Shown: positions 9,565-18,737 of the stretch, one piece after another
How positions within the stretch are numbered: the first letter of the stretch is position 1
How the letters are laid out: each line of letters opens with the position of its first letter
Source: Dermatophilus congolensis
GTDB taxonomy: Bacteria; Actinomycetota; Actinomycetes; Actinomycetales; Dermatophilaceae
DNA: 64,000 bases
Assembly: GCF_900187045.1 (NCBI RefSeq)
Contig: NZ_LT906453.1
Coordinates: forward strand, 1,860,001 to 1,924,000
Reading direction: 5' to 3'
Notes under the pieces: generated by a model
The model's database searches: none
What the model was told of the DNA's origin: nothing
The model's input: the letters and a program-made list of their open reading frames with translations, nothing else
Position numbers and translations under genes: made by a program

Positions 9565-11067
9565 TCAGCGTCCGAATTCGGCGAGTCCAGCTTGTGCTTG
9601 TTTCAGCCATTGTTCGCGCGCTTCAAGGGCTTCGCGTGCCTTGGCGATTTTGGCAGCGTCGCCGCTTTCTTCGGCGCGGGCAAGGGCCTTGCGGTATTTC
9701 GCAAGTTGTTCTTCTGCCTGGGCTGCGAGGCTGGCCGCGCGGGCGACGACCTCGGGGTTACTGGATGCCCACTTCTTGTCTCCGGCTTCGCGGATGGCTT
9801 GTTCTACGCGACGCATGCCTTTTTCCATGCGGTCGATGTCGGCGCGTGGAACTTTGCCTGCAGCGTCCCATTTGTCTTGCAGGACGCGTAGTGCAGCTTT
9901 AGCTTTCTCGACGTTCTTGACCGGCAGAAGCTTGTTGGCTTCTTCGAGGAGTTGTTCTTTGACGACGAGGTTGGCTTTGAACTGTTCTTCTTCGGCGGCG
10001 CTGACGGCATCTTTGGCGTCGAAGAATGCGTCCTGGGCTGCTTTGAATCGCTTCCACAGAGCGTCGTCGTCGGAGCGGGAAGCCCGGCCTGCTTGGCGCC
10101 AGCGGTCCATGAGGCGTTTGTAGGCCCCTGCAGTGGCTCCCCAGTCTGTGCTGTCTTTGAGCTTTTCAGCTTCGGTGACGAGCTCTTCTTTGCGTGCTTT
10201 GGCTGCGGCTTGTTCTTGCCCTAGCTGGGCGAAGTGGACGCGGCGCATCTTGTCGAAAGAGTTCCGTGAGGAGGACAGGCGCTGCCAGAGGCCTTGTTCG
10301 GTTTCACGGTCAATGCGGGTGCCTTGCCGCTGTGCTGTCTTCCATTCGTCGAGCAGTTCGCGCATGCGGGCGCTGGACTGCTTCCACTGGATTTTGTTTT
10401 CGGGCTGGGCGGCGATTTTTTCGGCCTCGGTGACAATTTCTTCGCGGCGGGCGATGGCTTCGGCGCGGGCGATGGCTCGTTGTTCGTTTTCGACGGTTTT
10501 GCGCGCTTCGATCGCGGTTGCGATGGTTTCGATGCGGTTGTCGAGGGCGACGAGGTCGCCGACGGCGTGCAGGTCTTTGACAGCTTGGCGAAGGTGGTTG
10601 AGGCCTTCTTGGGCTTCTTTGGCGGCGAGGTCGGTTTGGGTGACTCGCTGGTAGAGCAAGTCTGCTACTGCTGCGACTTCGTCGAATTTGCGGGCGAAGT
10701 AGGCGATTGCTTCTTCTGCGGTGGCGCCGGGGTAGGAGCCCACGGGGCGTTCGCCTTCGGGGGTGCGGACGTAGACGGTGCCGTCTTCGTCGACGCGGCC
10801 GAAGGAGGCGGCATCGCCGGTGGATAGTGTGGTCGGCATGCCCTCGATCCCGGGCTGGAGTGCTGGGGAGGTGACCGCGGTGGCGGGGGTTGCCACTTCT
10901 TCGGGTGCGGTTTCCTTCGGCGCTTCAGGCGAGGGGGTAGGGGTTTGCGCTGCCTCGTTGGTGTTTTCCGAGACAGGTGTTTCCGCAGTGGTGTTCTCGG
11001 ACTGCTCGGTAGCGGGAGCGCTCTTGTCGATGTCGGACACGGCGATGGCCTCATTCTTCGTAGACAC
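9565..11067 (-). CDS. DUF349 domain protein
   Basis: A 500-residue, probably cytosolic protein of unknown biochemical role. The first ~100 residues are disordered (Ala, Pro, Thr, Glu). After a short conserved segment (GRVDEDGTVYVRTPEGERPVG) the remainder is charged alpha-helix with repeated Trp-centred DUF349 units (LWQRL, LMDRWRQAGR, LWKRFKAAQDAFF, LQDKWDAAGKVPR), predicted to form coiled coils. A convergent DUF349 gene beside rel is common in actinobacteria; a link with the stringent response is suggested only by position. Confidence 0.85.
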   Translation of the reverse strand: MSTKNEAIAVSDIDKSAPATEQSENTTAETPVSENTNEAAQTPTPSPEAPKETAPEEVATPATAVTSPALQPGIEGMPTTLSTGDAASFGRVDEDGTVYVRTPEGERPVGSYPGATAEEAIAYFARKFDEVAAVADLLYQRVTQTDLAAKEAQEGLNHLRQAVKDLHAVGDLVALDNRIETIATAIEARKTVENEQRAIARAEAIARREEIVTEAEKIAAQPENKIQWKQSSARMRELLDEWKTAQRQGTRIDRETEQGLWQRLSSSRNSFDKMRRVHFAQLGQEQAAAKARKEELVTEAEKLKDSTDWGATAGAYKRLMDRWRQAGRASRSDDDALWKRFKAAQDAFFDAKDAVSAAEEEQFKANLVVKEQLLEEANKLLPVKNVEKAKAALRVLQDKWDAAGKVPRADIDRMEKGMRRVEQAIREAGDKKWASSNPEVVARAASLAAQAEEQLAKYRKALARAEESGDAAKIAKAREALEAREQWLKQAQAGLAEFGR

Positions 11068-11231
11068 CGGCTTGATGCCGGTTCGATGGAAACGTCGCCT
11101 ACCACGATACGCACGGTTTGGCGTGGAGCGGTCATCTGGTTGGGGCCTAGTGGGGGTTATGGGGCGTGTGTCACGGGGGATTGGTGGGGGCGGGCTGCTG
11201 CGTATTGGCTGGAGGGGGCTAGGGTGATGGG

Positions 11232-11936
11232 GTGTTCGTTGTGGGTTTTTCTGCGCAGGCTTTTGGCACTAATTGTTTTGTTGTTGCGCCGGATAAGGGT
11301 GAGGAGTGTCTCGTTATTGACCCTGGTTTTGGGGTTGAGGGTCAGCTGCGTGAGGTTGTGGATCGGTATCGGTTGCGTCCGGTGGGGTTGTTGGCCACGC
11401 ATGGGCATTTGGATCACACGTATTCGTTGCCGGTGTTGTCGCAGCAGGTGGGGGCTCCGGTGCGGATTCATGGGGCGGATCGGTATCGGTTGGCGGATCC
11501 GGCGTTAGCGTTGAGTGCGGATTTGTTGTCGATGGTGGAGCAGCAGTTGGGGTTTGGGGTGCAGTGGGTGCAGCCGCAGGATGTGGTTGAGGTCGACGGT
11601 GGGCAGGTGGTGTCGTTGGCTGGGTTGGAGTTTGAGGTTGTGCATGCTCCGGGGCATACGGAGGGGTCGGTGTTGTTCCGTTTTTCTGGGGTGCCGCAGG
11701 GGTTGGCGGCTGATGTTGAGGTGGATCACACAATTTTTAGTGGTGATGTGTTGTTTGCTGGGAGTATTGGCCGCACTGATTTGCCTGGTGGTGATGGCCA
11801 GTTGATGCAGCGGACGCTGCGTGAGATTGTGCTGGCGCAGTCTGATTCTGGGCTTGTGTTGCCTGGTCATGGTCCAGCAACGACGATCGGGCATGAGAGA
11901 TTGACCAACCCCTACCTGCAAGGACTGCACTCATGA
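11232..11936 (+). CDS. MBL-fold metallo-hydrolase (glyoxalase II-like)
   Basis: A 234-residue metallo-beta-lactamase-fold enzyme. Metal ligands are visible: HGHLDH near residues 57-62, APGHTEG near 140, SGDVLF near 172, and PGHGPATTIGHE near 212-223. This set is that of glyoxalase II-like thioester hydrolases; the substrate is unknown. GTG start. Its stop overlaps the hisS start (ATGA), so it is co-translated with hisS, a pairing often seen in actinobacteria. Confidence 0.85.
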   Translation: MFVVGFSAQAFGTNCFVVAPDKGEECLVIDPGFGVEGQLREVVDRYRLRPVGLLATHGHLDHTYSLPVLSQQVGAPVRIHGADRYRLADPALALSADLLSMVEQQLGFGVQWVQPQDVVEVDGGQVVSLAGLEFEVVHAPGHTEGSVLFRFSGVPQGLAADVEVDHTIFSGDVLFAGSIGRTDLPGGDGQLMQRTLREIVLAQSDSGLVLPGHGPATTIGHERLTNPYLQGLHS

Positions 11937-13315
11937 GTATGAAGGTGACGCCGATTAGCGGCTTTCCGGAGTTTCTTCCTGCCGACCGTTTGGTTGAGCA
12001 GCATGTGTTGTCTGTGATCGCTGAGACGTTTCAGTTGCATGGTTTCGCGAATATTGAGACACGTGCGGTGGAGCCGGTGTCACGGCTGCTCGGTAAGGGC
12101 GGTGATGCAGATAAAGAGATTTATGGTGTTTCTCGGTTGAGTGCTGATCCTGGTGATGCCGATGAGGTGGATCCGTCTCGCCGGTTGGGTTTGCACTTTG
12201 ATTTGACGGTGCCGTTTTCGCGGTATGTGTTGGAGAACGCGGGCAAGTTGCAGTTCCCGTTCCGTCGGTATCAGATTCAGAAGGTGTGGCGGGGTGAGCG
12301 GCCGCAGGATGGCCGGTTCCGTGAGTTTGTGCAGGCGGATATTGATGTGGTGGGGGCAGGGGAGCTGCCGTTCCACTATGAGGCGGAGATGCCTCTGGTG
12401 ATTGTTGATGCGTTTAGTAAGTTGCCGATGGGGCCGTTCCGGGTTCAGGTAAATAACCGGAAGATTCCCGAGGGTTTTTATTTGGGGTTGGGGATTGCTG
12501 CTGAGCAGGTGGTGACGGTTCTTCGGATTGTCGACAAGATCGACAAGGTGGGGCCTGAGGCTATGGTGGCGATGCTGGTGGAAGCTGGCCTGTCCGCGGA
12601 GCAGGCGGATAAGTGTTTGGCGTTGGCTCAGATCAGTTCGACGGACTTGTCGTTTGTGGATCGGGTGCGTGAGTTGGGTGTGGAGCACCCGACGTTGGAT
12701 AGCGGTCTTGAGGAGTTGGCTGCGGTGGTGGAGGTTGCTGCGCAGCAGGCTCCGGGTGTGGTGGCTGCGGATCTGCGTATTGCGCGGGGGTTGGATTACT
12801 ACACGGGCACTGTGTATGAAACGCAGTTGATTGGGCATGAGTCGTATGGGTCGATTTGTTCTGGTGGCCGGTATGACTCGTTGGTTTCTGATGGGCGGAC
12901 GACGTATCCGGGTGTGGGTATTTCGATTGGTGTTTCGCGGTTGGTTGCGAAGCTGCTTGCTGATGGTGATGTGGTGGTTTCGCGTCCGACGACGACGTGT
13001 GTGTTGATTGCGTTGAATCAGGATGAGGATCGTTCGCGGGCGATGGGTGTTGCTGCGGCATTGCGGTCGCGGGGTATCGCGTGCGAGGTTGCGCCGAAGG
13101 CTGCGAAGTTCGGCAAGCAGATTAAGTACGCGGATCGTCGGGGTATTCCGTTTGTGTGGTTCTTGGGTGCGGAGGGCGAAGATGGCGTAGTTGCGCCGGA
13201 TTCGGTGAAGGATATTCGCAGCGGGGAGCAGGTGCCAGCGCAGGCGCAGTCGTGGTCTCCAGCGGCGGAAGATGCGCGCCCGATTGTTTCTGCCCGAGTG
13301 ATTGAGGGGGCCTGA
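11933..13315 (+). CDS. hisS: Histidyl-tRNA synthetase
   Basis: Class II aminoacyl-tRNA synthetase (460 aa) that charges tRNA-His. It starts [15 protein letters not shown] and contains motif 2 ([19 protein letters not shown]), the histidine-specific [12 protein letters not shown] and GGRYDSL, and a C-terminal anticodon-binding domain from about 360. Two in-frame ATG codons lie at 11933 and 11939; the first overlaps the upstream stop and is preferred. Confidence 0.96.
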   Translation: MSMKVTPISGFPEFLPADRLVEQHVLSVIAETFQLHGFANIETRAVEPVSRLLGKGGDADKEIYGVSRLSADPGDADEVDPSRRLGLHFDLTVPFSRYVLENAGKLQFPFRRYQIQKVWRGERPQDGRFREFVQADIDVVGAGELPFHYEAEMPLVIVDAFSKLPMGPFRVQVNNRKIPEGFYLGLGIAAEQVVTVLRIVDKIDKVGPEAMVAMLVEAGLSAEQADKCLALAQISSTDLSFVDRVRELGVEHPTLDSGLEELAAVVEVAAQQAPGVVAADLRIARGLDYYTGTVYETQLIGHESYGSICSGGRYDSLVSDGRTTYPGVGISIGVSRLVAKLLADGDVVVSRPTTTCVLIALNQDEDRSRAMGVAAALRSRGIACEVAPKAAKFGKQIKYADRRGIPFVWFLGAEGEDGVVAPDSVKDIRSGEQVPAQAQSWSPAAEDARPIVSARVIEGA

Positions 13316-14348
13316 CCTGCAAACGGGGCCTATTGAGCGTTCTGGGGAGGGGGATGAGCATGTCCTCCTCCCTGGGCGTGTGCCGTCGGTGGAGCGGGCG
13401 GTGCGGGTGTGGCTGGATCATTTGCGGGTTGAGCGGGGGTTGGCGTCGAATACGTTGACTGCGTATCGGCGGGATTTGGGTAAGTACGTGGAGTTTTTGG
13501 GTGGGCGTGGGGTGCAGTTGCTGCGGGATGTACATACCGCGGATGTGGTTGATTTTGTGTCTGCGTTGCGGCAGGGCGAGTTGGGGCGGGTGTCTTCGCT
13601 GGCTTCGACGGGGCGGATTCTTGCGGCGGTGCGCGGTTTGCATGCGTATGGGGCGGCTGAGGGGTGGTGTGTGGATGATCCGGCGGTGTCGGTGCAGCCT
13701 CCTGCGCCGCCGGCACGGTTGCCGAAGGCGTTGTCGGTGGATGAGGTGGCGCGATTATTGCAGGCTGTTGCGGTTGTGGGTGATGGTTCGGCCTCGGATG
13801 TTGCGTTGGGGTTGCGTGACCGTGCTTTGTTGGAGTTTTTGTATGGCACGGGGGCGCGTGTGTCTGAGGCGACTGGGTTGGATGTGGATGGGGTGGATTT
13901 TGAGGAGGGGTCTGTTCGTCTGCGAGGTAAGGGTGATAAGGAACGGGTAGTTCCGTTGGGTCGGTATGCGGTTGAGGCGTTGGAGGCGTATGTGAGGCGT
14001 GGTCGTCCTGTGCTGGTGGAGGCGAGGGCGCGTGGGGGAACTCCTGGGGGGAGCAGCCCTGGTGCAGCTGTGTTTCTTAATAGTCGGGGTAAGCGTCTTT
14101 CTCGGCAGTTGGCGTGGGGGGTGATTACGGGTGCTGCGCAGCGGGCAGGGTTGCCCGAGGGGATTGGTCCGCATACGTTGCGGCATTCGTTTGCGACGCA
14201 TTTGCTCGATGGGGGTGCTGATTTGCGTGTGGTTCAGGAGTTGCTTGGGCATTCGAGTGTGACGACGACGCAGATTTACACGAAGGTGTCGATGGCGCGG
14301 TTGCAGGAGGTGTATGCGGGAGCACATCCGCGGGCTCGTTTTTCCTGA
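13302..14348 (+). CDS. xerD: Tyrosine recombinase, XerD-like
   Basis: Site-specific recombinase that with XerC resolves chromosome dimers at dif. The N-terminal SAM-like DNA-binding domain ([18 protein letters not shown]) is followed by the catalytic domain with Arg in [24 protein letters not shown] (His-x-x-Arg), [14 protein letters not shown] and the Tyr nucleophile in QIYTKV. The start is uncertain: 13302 overlaps hisS by 14 bases and gives 348 aa; the GTG at 13380 gives 322 aa, closer to the family norm of about 300. The dif candidate at 48889-48916 is a plausible substrate. XerC versus XerD was judged from gene neighbourhood only. Confidence 0.85.
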   Translation: MRGPDLQTGPIERSGEGDEHVLLPGRVPSVERAVRVWLDHLRVERGLASNTLTAYRRDLGKYVEFLGGRGVQLLRDVHTADVVDFVSALRQGELGRVSSLASTGRILAAVRGLHAYGAAEGWCVDDPAVSVQPPAPPARLPKALSVDEVARLLQAVAVVGDGSASDVALGLRDRALLEFLYGTGARVSEATGLDVDGVDFEEGSVRLRGKGDKERVVPLGRYAVEALEAYVRRGRPVLVEARARGGTPGGSSPGAAVFLNSRGKRLSRQLAWGVITGAAQRAGLPEGIGPHTLRHSFATHLLDGGADLRVVQELLGHSSVTTTQIYTKVSMARLQEVYAGAHPRARFS

Positions 14349-14505
14349 TGGGCTGTTTAGGCGGTGGTGTTGGGTGAGTTATTTGGGGCGCGCGCTCAAT
14401 TCGCTTGTTCAGGTGCCGGGTGCGGGGTGAATTGCCCTGGTAGGGTCGTGGCGAAACGCTATCGATGGTGGTGGCCGTGATGCCGTGTCGAAGGAGGGCG
14501 AACGG

Positions 14506-15444
14506 ATGAGTTCCCCAGCTGGTTCCGATTTCCTCAGTCGGTCGGATGCGCCGGAGGCCGTGATGGATGAGCCGCTGCCCGGCAGTGAGTGTGTGGGGGT
14601 GGGTACGGTTGATCTGACTGGTCGTGTCTTGCCAGATTTTGGTACGCCTGCGGTTTTGCATCGGCATGGTCCGGCGCGGATTATCGCGGTGTGTAATCAG
14701 AAGGGTGGGGTTGGGAAGACGACTACGTCGATCAATTTGGGTGCGGCGTTAGCCGAGTTGGGCCGGCGTGTGTTATTGGTGGATTTTGATCCGCAGGGTG
14801 CGTTGTCGGTGGGGCTGGGGGTGCCGACACATGATCTTGATATGACGATTTATAACCTTCTCATTGAGAAGGGGCACGATGTGCGTGATGTCGTGCAGTC
14901 GACGAGCAATCCGAATATGGATTTGGTTCCGGCGAATATTGATTTGTCAGCGGCTGAGGTTCAGCTCGTTGGTGAGGTGGCGCGGGAGATGGTTCTTTCG
15001 CGGATTTTGCGTCCGATTGTGGATGACTATGACGTGGTTCTTATTGATTGTCAGCCGTCGTTGGGTCTATTGACGGTGAATGCGTTGACGGCAGCCCATG
15101 GTGTGATTATTCCGTTGGAGACGGAGTTTTTCGCGATGCGCGGTGTGGCTTTGTTGGTGGACACGATTGACAAGGTTGCTGATCGGTTGAATCCGCGTCT
15201 GAAGATTGATGGGATTTTGGCGACGATGTATGACGGTCGCACGTTGCATAGTCGTGAAGTGGTCCGCAGTGTTGTGGGGCATTTTGATGAGAAGGTGTTT
15301 CACACGGTTATTGCACGGACGGTGAAGTTCCCTGATGCGACGTTGGCTGCGGAGCCTATTACGGCGTATGCGCCTTCGCATGGTGGCAGTGAGGCTTACC
15401 GCCAGCTGGCGCGTGAGTTGATTTGGCGTGGGGATGCCCCCTGA
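14506..15444 (+). CDS. ParA-family ATPase next to scpAB
   Basis: Deviant-Walker partition ATPase, 312 aa. The core starts IIAVCNQKGGVGKTTTSINLG; VDFDPQGALSVGLG and VVLIDCQPSLGLLT are the switch motifs. The ATG at 14506 is chosen over the GTG at 14485 because AGGAGG lies nine bases upstream of it. No ParB-like gene is adjacent, so this is the orphan ParA that accompanies ScpA-ScpB in actinobacteria rather than the origin-partitioning ParA. The following scpA starts within or just after its end. Confidence 0.9.
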   Translation: MSSPAGSDFLSRSDAPEAVMDEPLPGSECVGVGTVDLTGRVLPDFGTPAVLHRHGPARIIAVCNQKGGVGKTTTSINLGAALAELGRRVLLVDFDPQGALSVGLGVPTHDLDMTIYNLLIEKGHDVRDVVQSTSNPNMDLVPANIDLSAAEVQLVGEVAREMVLSRILRPIVDDYDVVLIDCQPSLGLLTVNALTAAHGVIIPLETEFFAMRGVALLVDTIDKVADRLNPRLKIDGILATMYDGRTLHSREVVRSVVGHFDEKVFHTVIARTVKFPDATLAAEPITAYAPSHGGSEAYRQLARELIWRGDAP

Positions 15445-15458
15445 GCGGCGTATCAGGC

Positions 15459-16349
15459 ATGGGGAGTAGTTCTCGCGCCCCCCGTGAGAGCGTGAAATCA
15501 GGGCAGCAGGCTCCTGGTGGTGTGCTTACGCGGCGTGAACGTCCGTCTTTTGAGGTGCATTTGGATGTTTTTAATGGGCCTTTTGATTTGTTGTTGGGGT
15601 TAATTAGTAAACACAAGCTGGATATCACTGAGATCGCTCTTGCGAGCGTGACGGATGAGTTTATTGCTCACATTCGGGCGATGCAGGCGGCTGACCCTAA
15701 TTGGGATGTTGATGTCGCTTCGGAGTTTCTTTTAGTCGCGGCAACTTTGCTTGATATTAAGGCGTCGCGTTTGTTGCCGACCCCTGAGGTTGAAGATGAG
15801 GAGGATTTCGCGCTGATTGAGGCGCGGGATTTGTTGTTTGCGCGTTTGTTGCAGTATCGGGCGTATCAGGAGATGTCGGAGTGGATTGCTGAGCGGATGG
15901 GTGCTGAGGGTCGTGCTGAGCCTCGGCGTCCGGGGGTGGATCCGTTGGTTTCTGGTTTGGTTCCTGAGCTTGTGTTGGGGATTTCCGCGGAGCGTTTCGC
16001 GGCAGTGGCTGCCGGGGCGATGACGCCTAAGGCTGCGCCGGTGGTGGCGACGGAGCATTTGCATCAGCCGTCGGTGTCGGTGGCTGAGCAGGCTGCGATT
16101 GTGGCTGAGCGGGTTCGGGATGGGGGTGAGGTGTCGTTTGATGATTTGGTTGTCGATGCGGAGTCGACTTTGGTGGTGGTGGCGAGGTTTTTGTCGTTGT
16201 TGGAGTTGTTCCGCTCGGCGTCGGTGGATTTTGTGCAGGATGCGGCGTTGGGGGTGTTGCGGGTTCGCTGGACGGGTGAGGCGGAGGATGCCTGTGCTGA
16301 TGGGGTGGTTTTGTCGTCGTTTGATGAGTTTGAGGAGGAGTGCGCGTGA
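15459..16349 (+). CDS. scpA: Segregation and condensation protein A
   Basis: Kleisin subunit that bridges SMC heads in the condensin-like Smc-ScpAB complex. The family signature FEVHLDVFNGPFDLLLGLISKHKLDI begins about 30 residues in, followed by ITEIALASVTDEFI and LLVAATLLDIKASRLLP. The C-terminal winged-helix segment includes VSFDDLV and FLSLLELFRSASVDFVQ. The ATG at 15459 (296 aa) is preferred to an upstream TTG at 15423 that would overlap the ParA gene. The stop overlaps the scpB start. Confidence 0.94.
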   Translation: MGSSSRAPRESVKSGQQAPGGVLTRRERPSFEVHLDVFNGPFDLLLGLISKHKLDITEIALASVTDEFIAHIRAMQAADPNWDVDVASEFLLVAATLLDIKASRLLPTPEVEDEEDFALIEARDLLFARLLQYRAYQEMSEWIAERMGAEGRAEPRRPGVDPLVSGLVPELVLGISAERFAAVAAGAMTPKAAPVVATEHLHQPSVSVAEQAAIVAERVRDGGEVSFDDLVVDAESTLVVVARFLSLLELFRSASVDFVQDAALGVLRVRWTGEAEDACADGVVLSSFDEFEEECA

Positions 16350-16990
16350 GTGTTGAGGCTGTTGAGGGGGTTGGGGGCAAGGATGTTGAGGGTGAGGATT
16401 TTGTTGTTGATGAGTTGCCGGGTGGTTTGAAGGCTGCGTTGGAGGCAGTTGTCATGGTGGTGGAGGAGCCGGTGACGGTGGAGCAGTTGTCTTCGGCATT
16501 GTCGGCCTCTTCGCAGCGTGTGGAGGCGACGCTGAAGGAGTTGCGGGATGAGTATGACTCTCAGGGGCGTGGGTTTTCTTTGCGGTGCACTGAGATTGGG
16601 TGGCGTATTTATTCTCGGGCGGAGTTGGGGCCAGCGGTTGAGAAGTTTGTTTTGGAGGGGGCTAGGGCGCGGTTGACGAAGGCTGCGTTGGAGACGTTGG
16701 CGATCATTGCGTATCGGCAGCCTGTCTCTCGGGCCCGCATCAGCGCTGTGCGTGGTGTGAACGTCGATGGTGTTGTGCGTACTCTTTTGTCTAAAGGGTT
16801 GATCACCGAGATGGGTTTGGATCCGGAGCACGGCGCGGTGCTGTATGGGACGACGCCATTTTTTTTGGATCGGTTGGGGGTCGGATCGTTGGATGATTTG
16901 CCTCCTTTGGCGCCGTATCTTCCGGAGGTCGAGGAGGTCACTGATCGTCTCGATATGGCGTTGGATGTGGAGTCTGCCGCGGATCGGTGA
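16346..16990 (+). CDS. scpB: Segregation and condensation protein B
   Basis: Paired winged-helix partner of ScpA in the SMC complex (214 aa). Typical segments are LKAALEAVVMVVEEPVTVEQLSSAL, RGFSLRCTEIGWRIYSRAEL, LTKAALETLAIIAYRQPVSRARISAVRGVNVDGVVRTLL and LYGTTPFFLDRLG. The GTG at 16346 overlaps the scpA stop (GTGA). Co-translation with scpA fits a fixed-ratio complex. Confidence 0.95.
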   Translation: MSVEAVEGVGGKDVEGEDFVVDELPGGLKAALEAVVMVVEEPVTVEQLSSALSASSQRVEATLKELRDEYDSQGRGFSLRCTEIGWRIYSRAELGPAVEKFVLEGARARLTKAALETLAIIAYRQPVSRARISAVRGVNVDGVVRTLLSKGLITEMGLDPEHGAVLYGTTPFFLDRLGVGSLDDLPPLAPYLPEVEEVTDRLDMALDVESAADR

Positions 16991-17089
16991 GTTTGTGCAG
17001 CGCGGTGAGTGCTGCGTCTTTGTTTGTCAGTGCCGTCCCGTTTGTGTCGGGGTGCGGTTGTTTGTTGTCGATGGAGTAGGGATTTCAGG

Positions 17090-18034
17090 ATGAGTGGGCG
17101 TAGCGGCAGTGGAGCACGGCGTAGTGGTGGGTCGGGGGGACCTAAGCGTGGCTCCGGCTACCCGAAGAAGAGTTCTGGCGGGGGGCGTGCTGCGTCTGCG
17201 AAGACTGGCCGCAAGGCGGTGAAGCAGCCGCGTCGGGGGCGTGGTGATTTGCGTCCGGATCAGTTAGCTCCGCGGGAAAATCACGCTCCGGTGGTGGATG
17301 TTCACGATCCGGACGGGGTGCGTTTGCAGAAGTTGTTGGCTAGCGCGGGGGTGGGGTCGCGTCGGGCGTGTGAGGCGTTGATTGAGCAAGGCCGGGTGGA
17401 GGTTGATGACCAGATTGTTACGGAGCTGGGTATTCGGATTGATCCGTTGGCTCGGCGTGTGCGGGTGGATGGTCAGTACATCAATTTGGATTCTTCGCGT
17501 TCGTATTACGCGTTGAATAAGCCTGTTGGTGTGGTGTCGTCGATGGATGATGAGTTCGGGCGTCCGGATATTTCGTACATGTTGTTTAACCGGCAGGAGC
17601 GGTTGTTCCATGTTGGTCGTTTGGACGCTGATACCAGTGGCTTGTTGTTGCTGACCAATGATGGTGAATTGGCACATCGGTTGCAGCACCCGAGTTATGA
17701 GGTGGCGAAGACGTATGTGGCTTCGGTGCCGGGGCCAATTCCTCGGGATTTGGGGCGTCGTTTGCGTGAGGGTGTGGAGTTGGAGGAGGGCCTGGTTCAG
17801 GTCGATTCGTTTAAGTTGATTGATTCGACTCCGGGTAAGGCGTTGGTTGAGGTTGTGCTTCATGAGGGCAAGAAGCACGTGGTGCGTCGTTTGTTGGATG
17901 CGGTGGGCCACCCGGTGTTGACGTTGACGCGTATTGCGGTGGGGCCGATTCGTTTGGGTGACCAAAAGAGTGGCCGGTTGCGTGAGTTGAATGGTAAGGA
18001 GATCGCTGACCTGTACGCGGCGGCGGGTTTGTGA
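17090..18034 (+). CDS. rluB: RsuA/RluB-family pseudouridine synthase
   Basis: Isomerises uridine to pseudouridine in rRNA, most likely 23S (RluB type). The ATG at 17090 gives 314 aa: a basic Gly/Ser-rich N-terminal tail (~70 residues), an S4 RNA-binding domain (VRLQKLLASAGVGSRRACEALI), then the catalytic domain with the Asp motif HVGRLDADTSGLLLLTNDGELAHRL and KTYVASV. It follows scpB as in most actinobacteria. The next gene should be tyrA; here the start of a broken tyrA overlaps its stop codon. Confidence 0.93.
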   Translation: MSGRSGSGARRSGGSGGPKRGSGYPKKSSGGGRAASAKTGRKAVKQPRRGRGDLRPDQLAPRENHAPVVDVHDPDGVRLQKLLASAGVGSRRACEALIEQGRVEVDDQIVTELGIRIDPLARRVRVDGQYINLDSSRSYYALNKPVGVVSSMDDEFGRPDISYMLFNRQERLFHVGRLDADTSGLLLLTNDGELAHRLQHPSYEVAKTYVASVPGPIPRDLGRRLREGVELEEGLVQVDSFKLIDSTPGKALVEVVLHEGKKHVVRRLLDAVGHPVLTLTRIAVGPIRLGDQKSGRLRELNGKEIADLYAAAGL

Positions 18035-18174
18035 GACGTGTTCACCTTGTTGACACGGAGCTGATTGGCGCCAGTGTTGGTTTGGCGTTGGGGCGCTGTG
18101 GCTATGTCATTGCATCAGGACACCTGAGCGATAGGACGCCAAGTCATGACCACGATGATGAATCGGATTCATAG

Positions 18175-18532
18175 GCCCAGCGTGCGCGATTAAGAAAGAA
18201 CGCTTCTCGTGACCTCCGCTGTCATGCGTCACTGTATTTCGGCCGTGCTGAGTGTCATGCTTCTCGCTGCGGCTCTGTGGCTGCACTTCAGCGCGCACAA
18301 CCCGACCGCTGCGTTGGCGTGCGCTGCCATCGGCGCCTTCGTGCCTGCCATCCTGCGGGGGTATGGGCTCTGGTGAGAGGCACTGATTCCCTTCTCCTTC
18401 GGCCCCATCGGTCGAGTTCCCCGTCAGTGCAGGGTCACGCGCTGTAGCCAACCCGCGGGCTGAGCGCGCCGCGACCGAAGTCCACCTCAACGTCGTCATG
18501 ACTGCCCGGGCCGTAGCCCGCGACCTACAGCG
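18175..18532. other. Foreign-looking insert inside tyrA
   Basis: About 350 bp that do not match TyrA in any frame. Codon style changes abruptly: the flanks favour GTG/TTG/GGT-type codons, whereas the insert is rich in GCC, CTC and CGC. It contains one small membrane-protein ORF (18209-18376) and an open segment beginning ATG at about 18498 that runs into the tyrA remnant. No inverted ends, target duplication or integrase were seen. Confidence 0.5.
18209..18376 (+). CDS. Putative 55-residue membrane protein in the tyrA insert
   Basis: GTG-started frame of 55 codons with two hydrophobic stretches (ISAVLSVMLLAAALWLHF, about 10-27, and ALACAAIGAFVPAIL, about 36-50) separated by a short polar turn. 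That pattern is a two-helix membrane hairpin. Upstream AAGAAAGAA is a poor ribosome site. I do not recognise the family; small proteins like this occur in actinobacterial integrative elements, but that is only suggestion. Confidence 0.3.
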   Translation: MTSAVMRHCISAVLSVMLLAAALWLHFSAHNPTAALACAAIGAFVPAILRGYGLW

Positions 18533-18698
18533 TTGGGGCGGCTGCTGCCTGAGGTTGGTCAGGAAGGTGTCAATGTGGCGGATGTGCGGTTAGAGCACGA
18601 GGTTGGTCCTCCGGTGGGTTTGGCTGAGGTTTTTGTGCAGCCGGATGCGGTTGGGCTGCTGGGTTCGGCGTTGTCGCGGCGTGGTAGCGGGTGTATGA

Positions 18699-18733
18699 AC
18701 CACCCCCGCCGAGGGATCTCGCGGGGGGTGGTT
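18699..18733. terminator. Hairpin after the tyrA remnant
   Basis: AACCACCCCCGC pairs with GCGGGGGGTGGTT (near perfect) around GAGGGATCTC, followed by GGTTTTATTT. It lies between the + strand rluB/tyrA remnant and the convergent nitroreductase gene. Confidence 0.65.
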
Positions 18734-18737
18734 GGTT

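Larger units (their letters stand above)
18031..18710 (+). pseudogene. Disrupted prephenate dehydrogenase (tyrA remnant)
   Basis: Two ends of one gene remain. From GTG 18031 (overlapping the rluB stop) the frame reads VRRVHLVDTELIGASVGLALGRCGYVI, the dinucleotide-binding start of TyrA, but with two glycines of the usual GxGLIG motif replaced (Asp, Glu), and it stops at 18174. From about 18533 another frame reads VGQEGVNVADVRLEHEVGPPVGLAEV, which is the C-terminal end of actinobacterial prephenate dehydrogenases, ending in a frameshift before the hairpin. The middle (about 200 residues of catalytic domain) is gone and replaced by unrelated DNA. Tyrosine synthesis through this gene is lost. Confidence 0.75.

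Noticed and set aside
18107-18499. 130-codon minus-strand frame in the tyrA insert
   Set aside because: Composition is unlike a protein of this genome (Gly, Arg, Ser, His-rich, no start signal) and it crosses the tyrA remnant.
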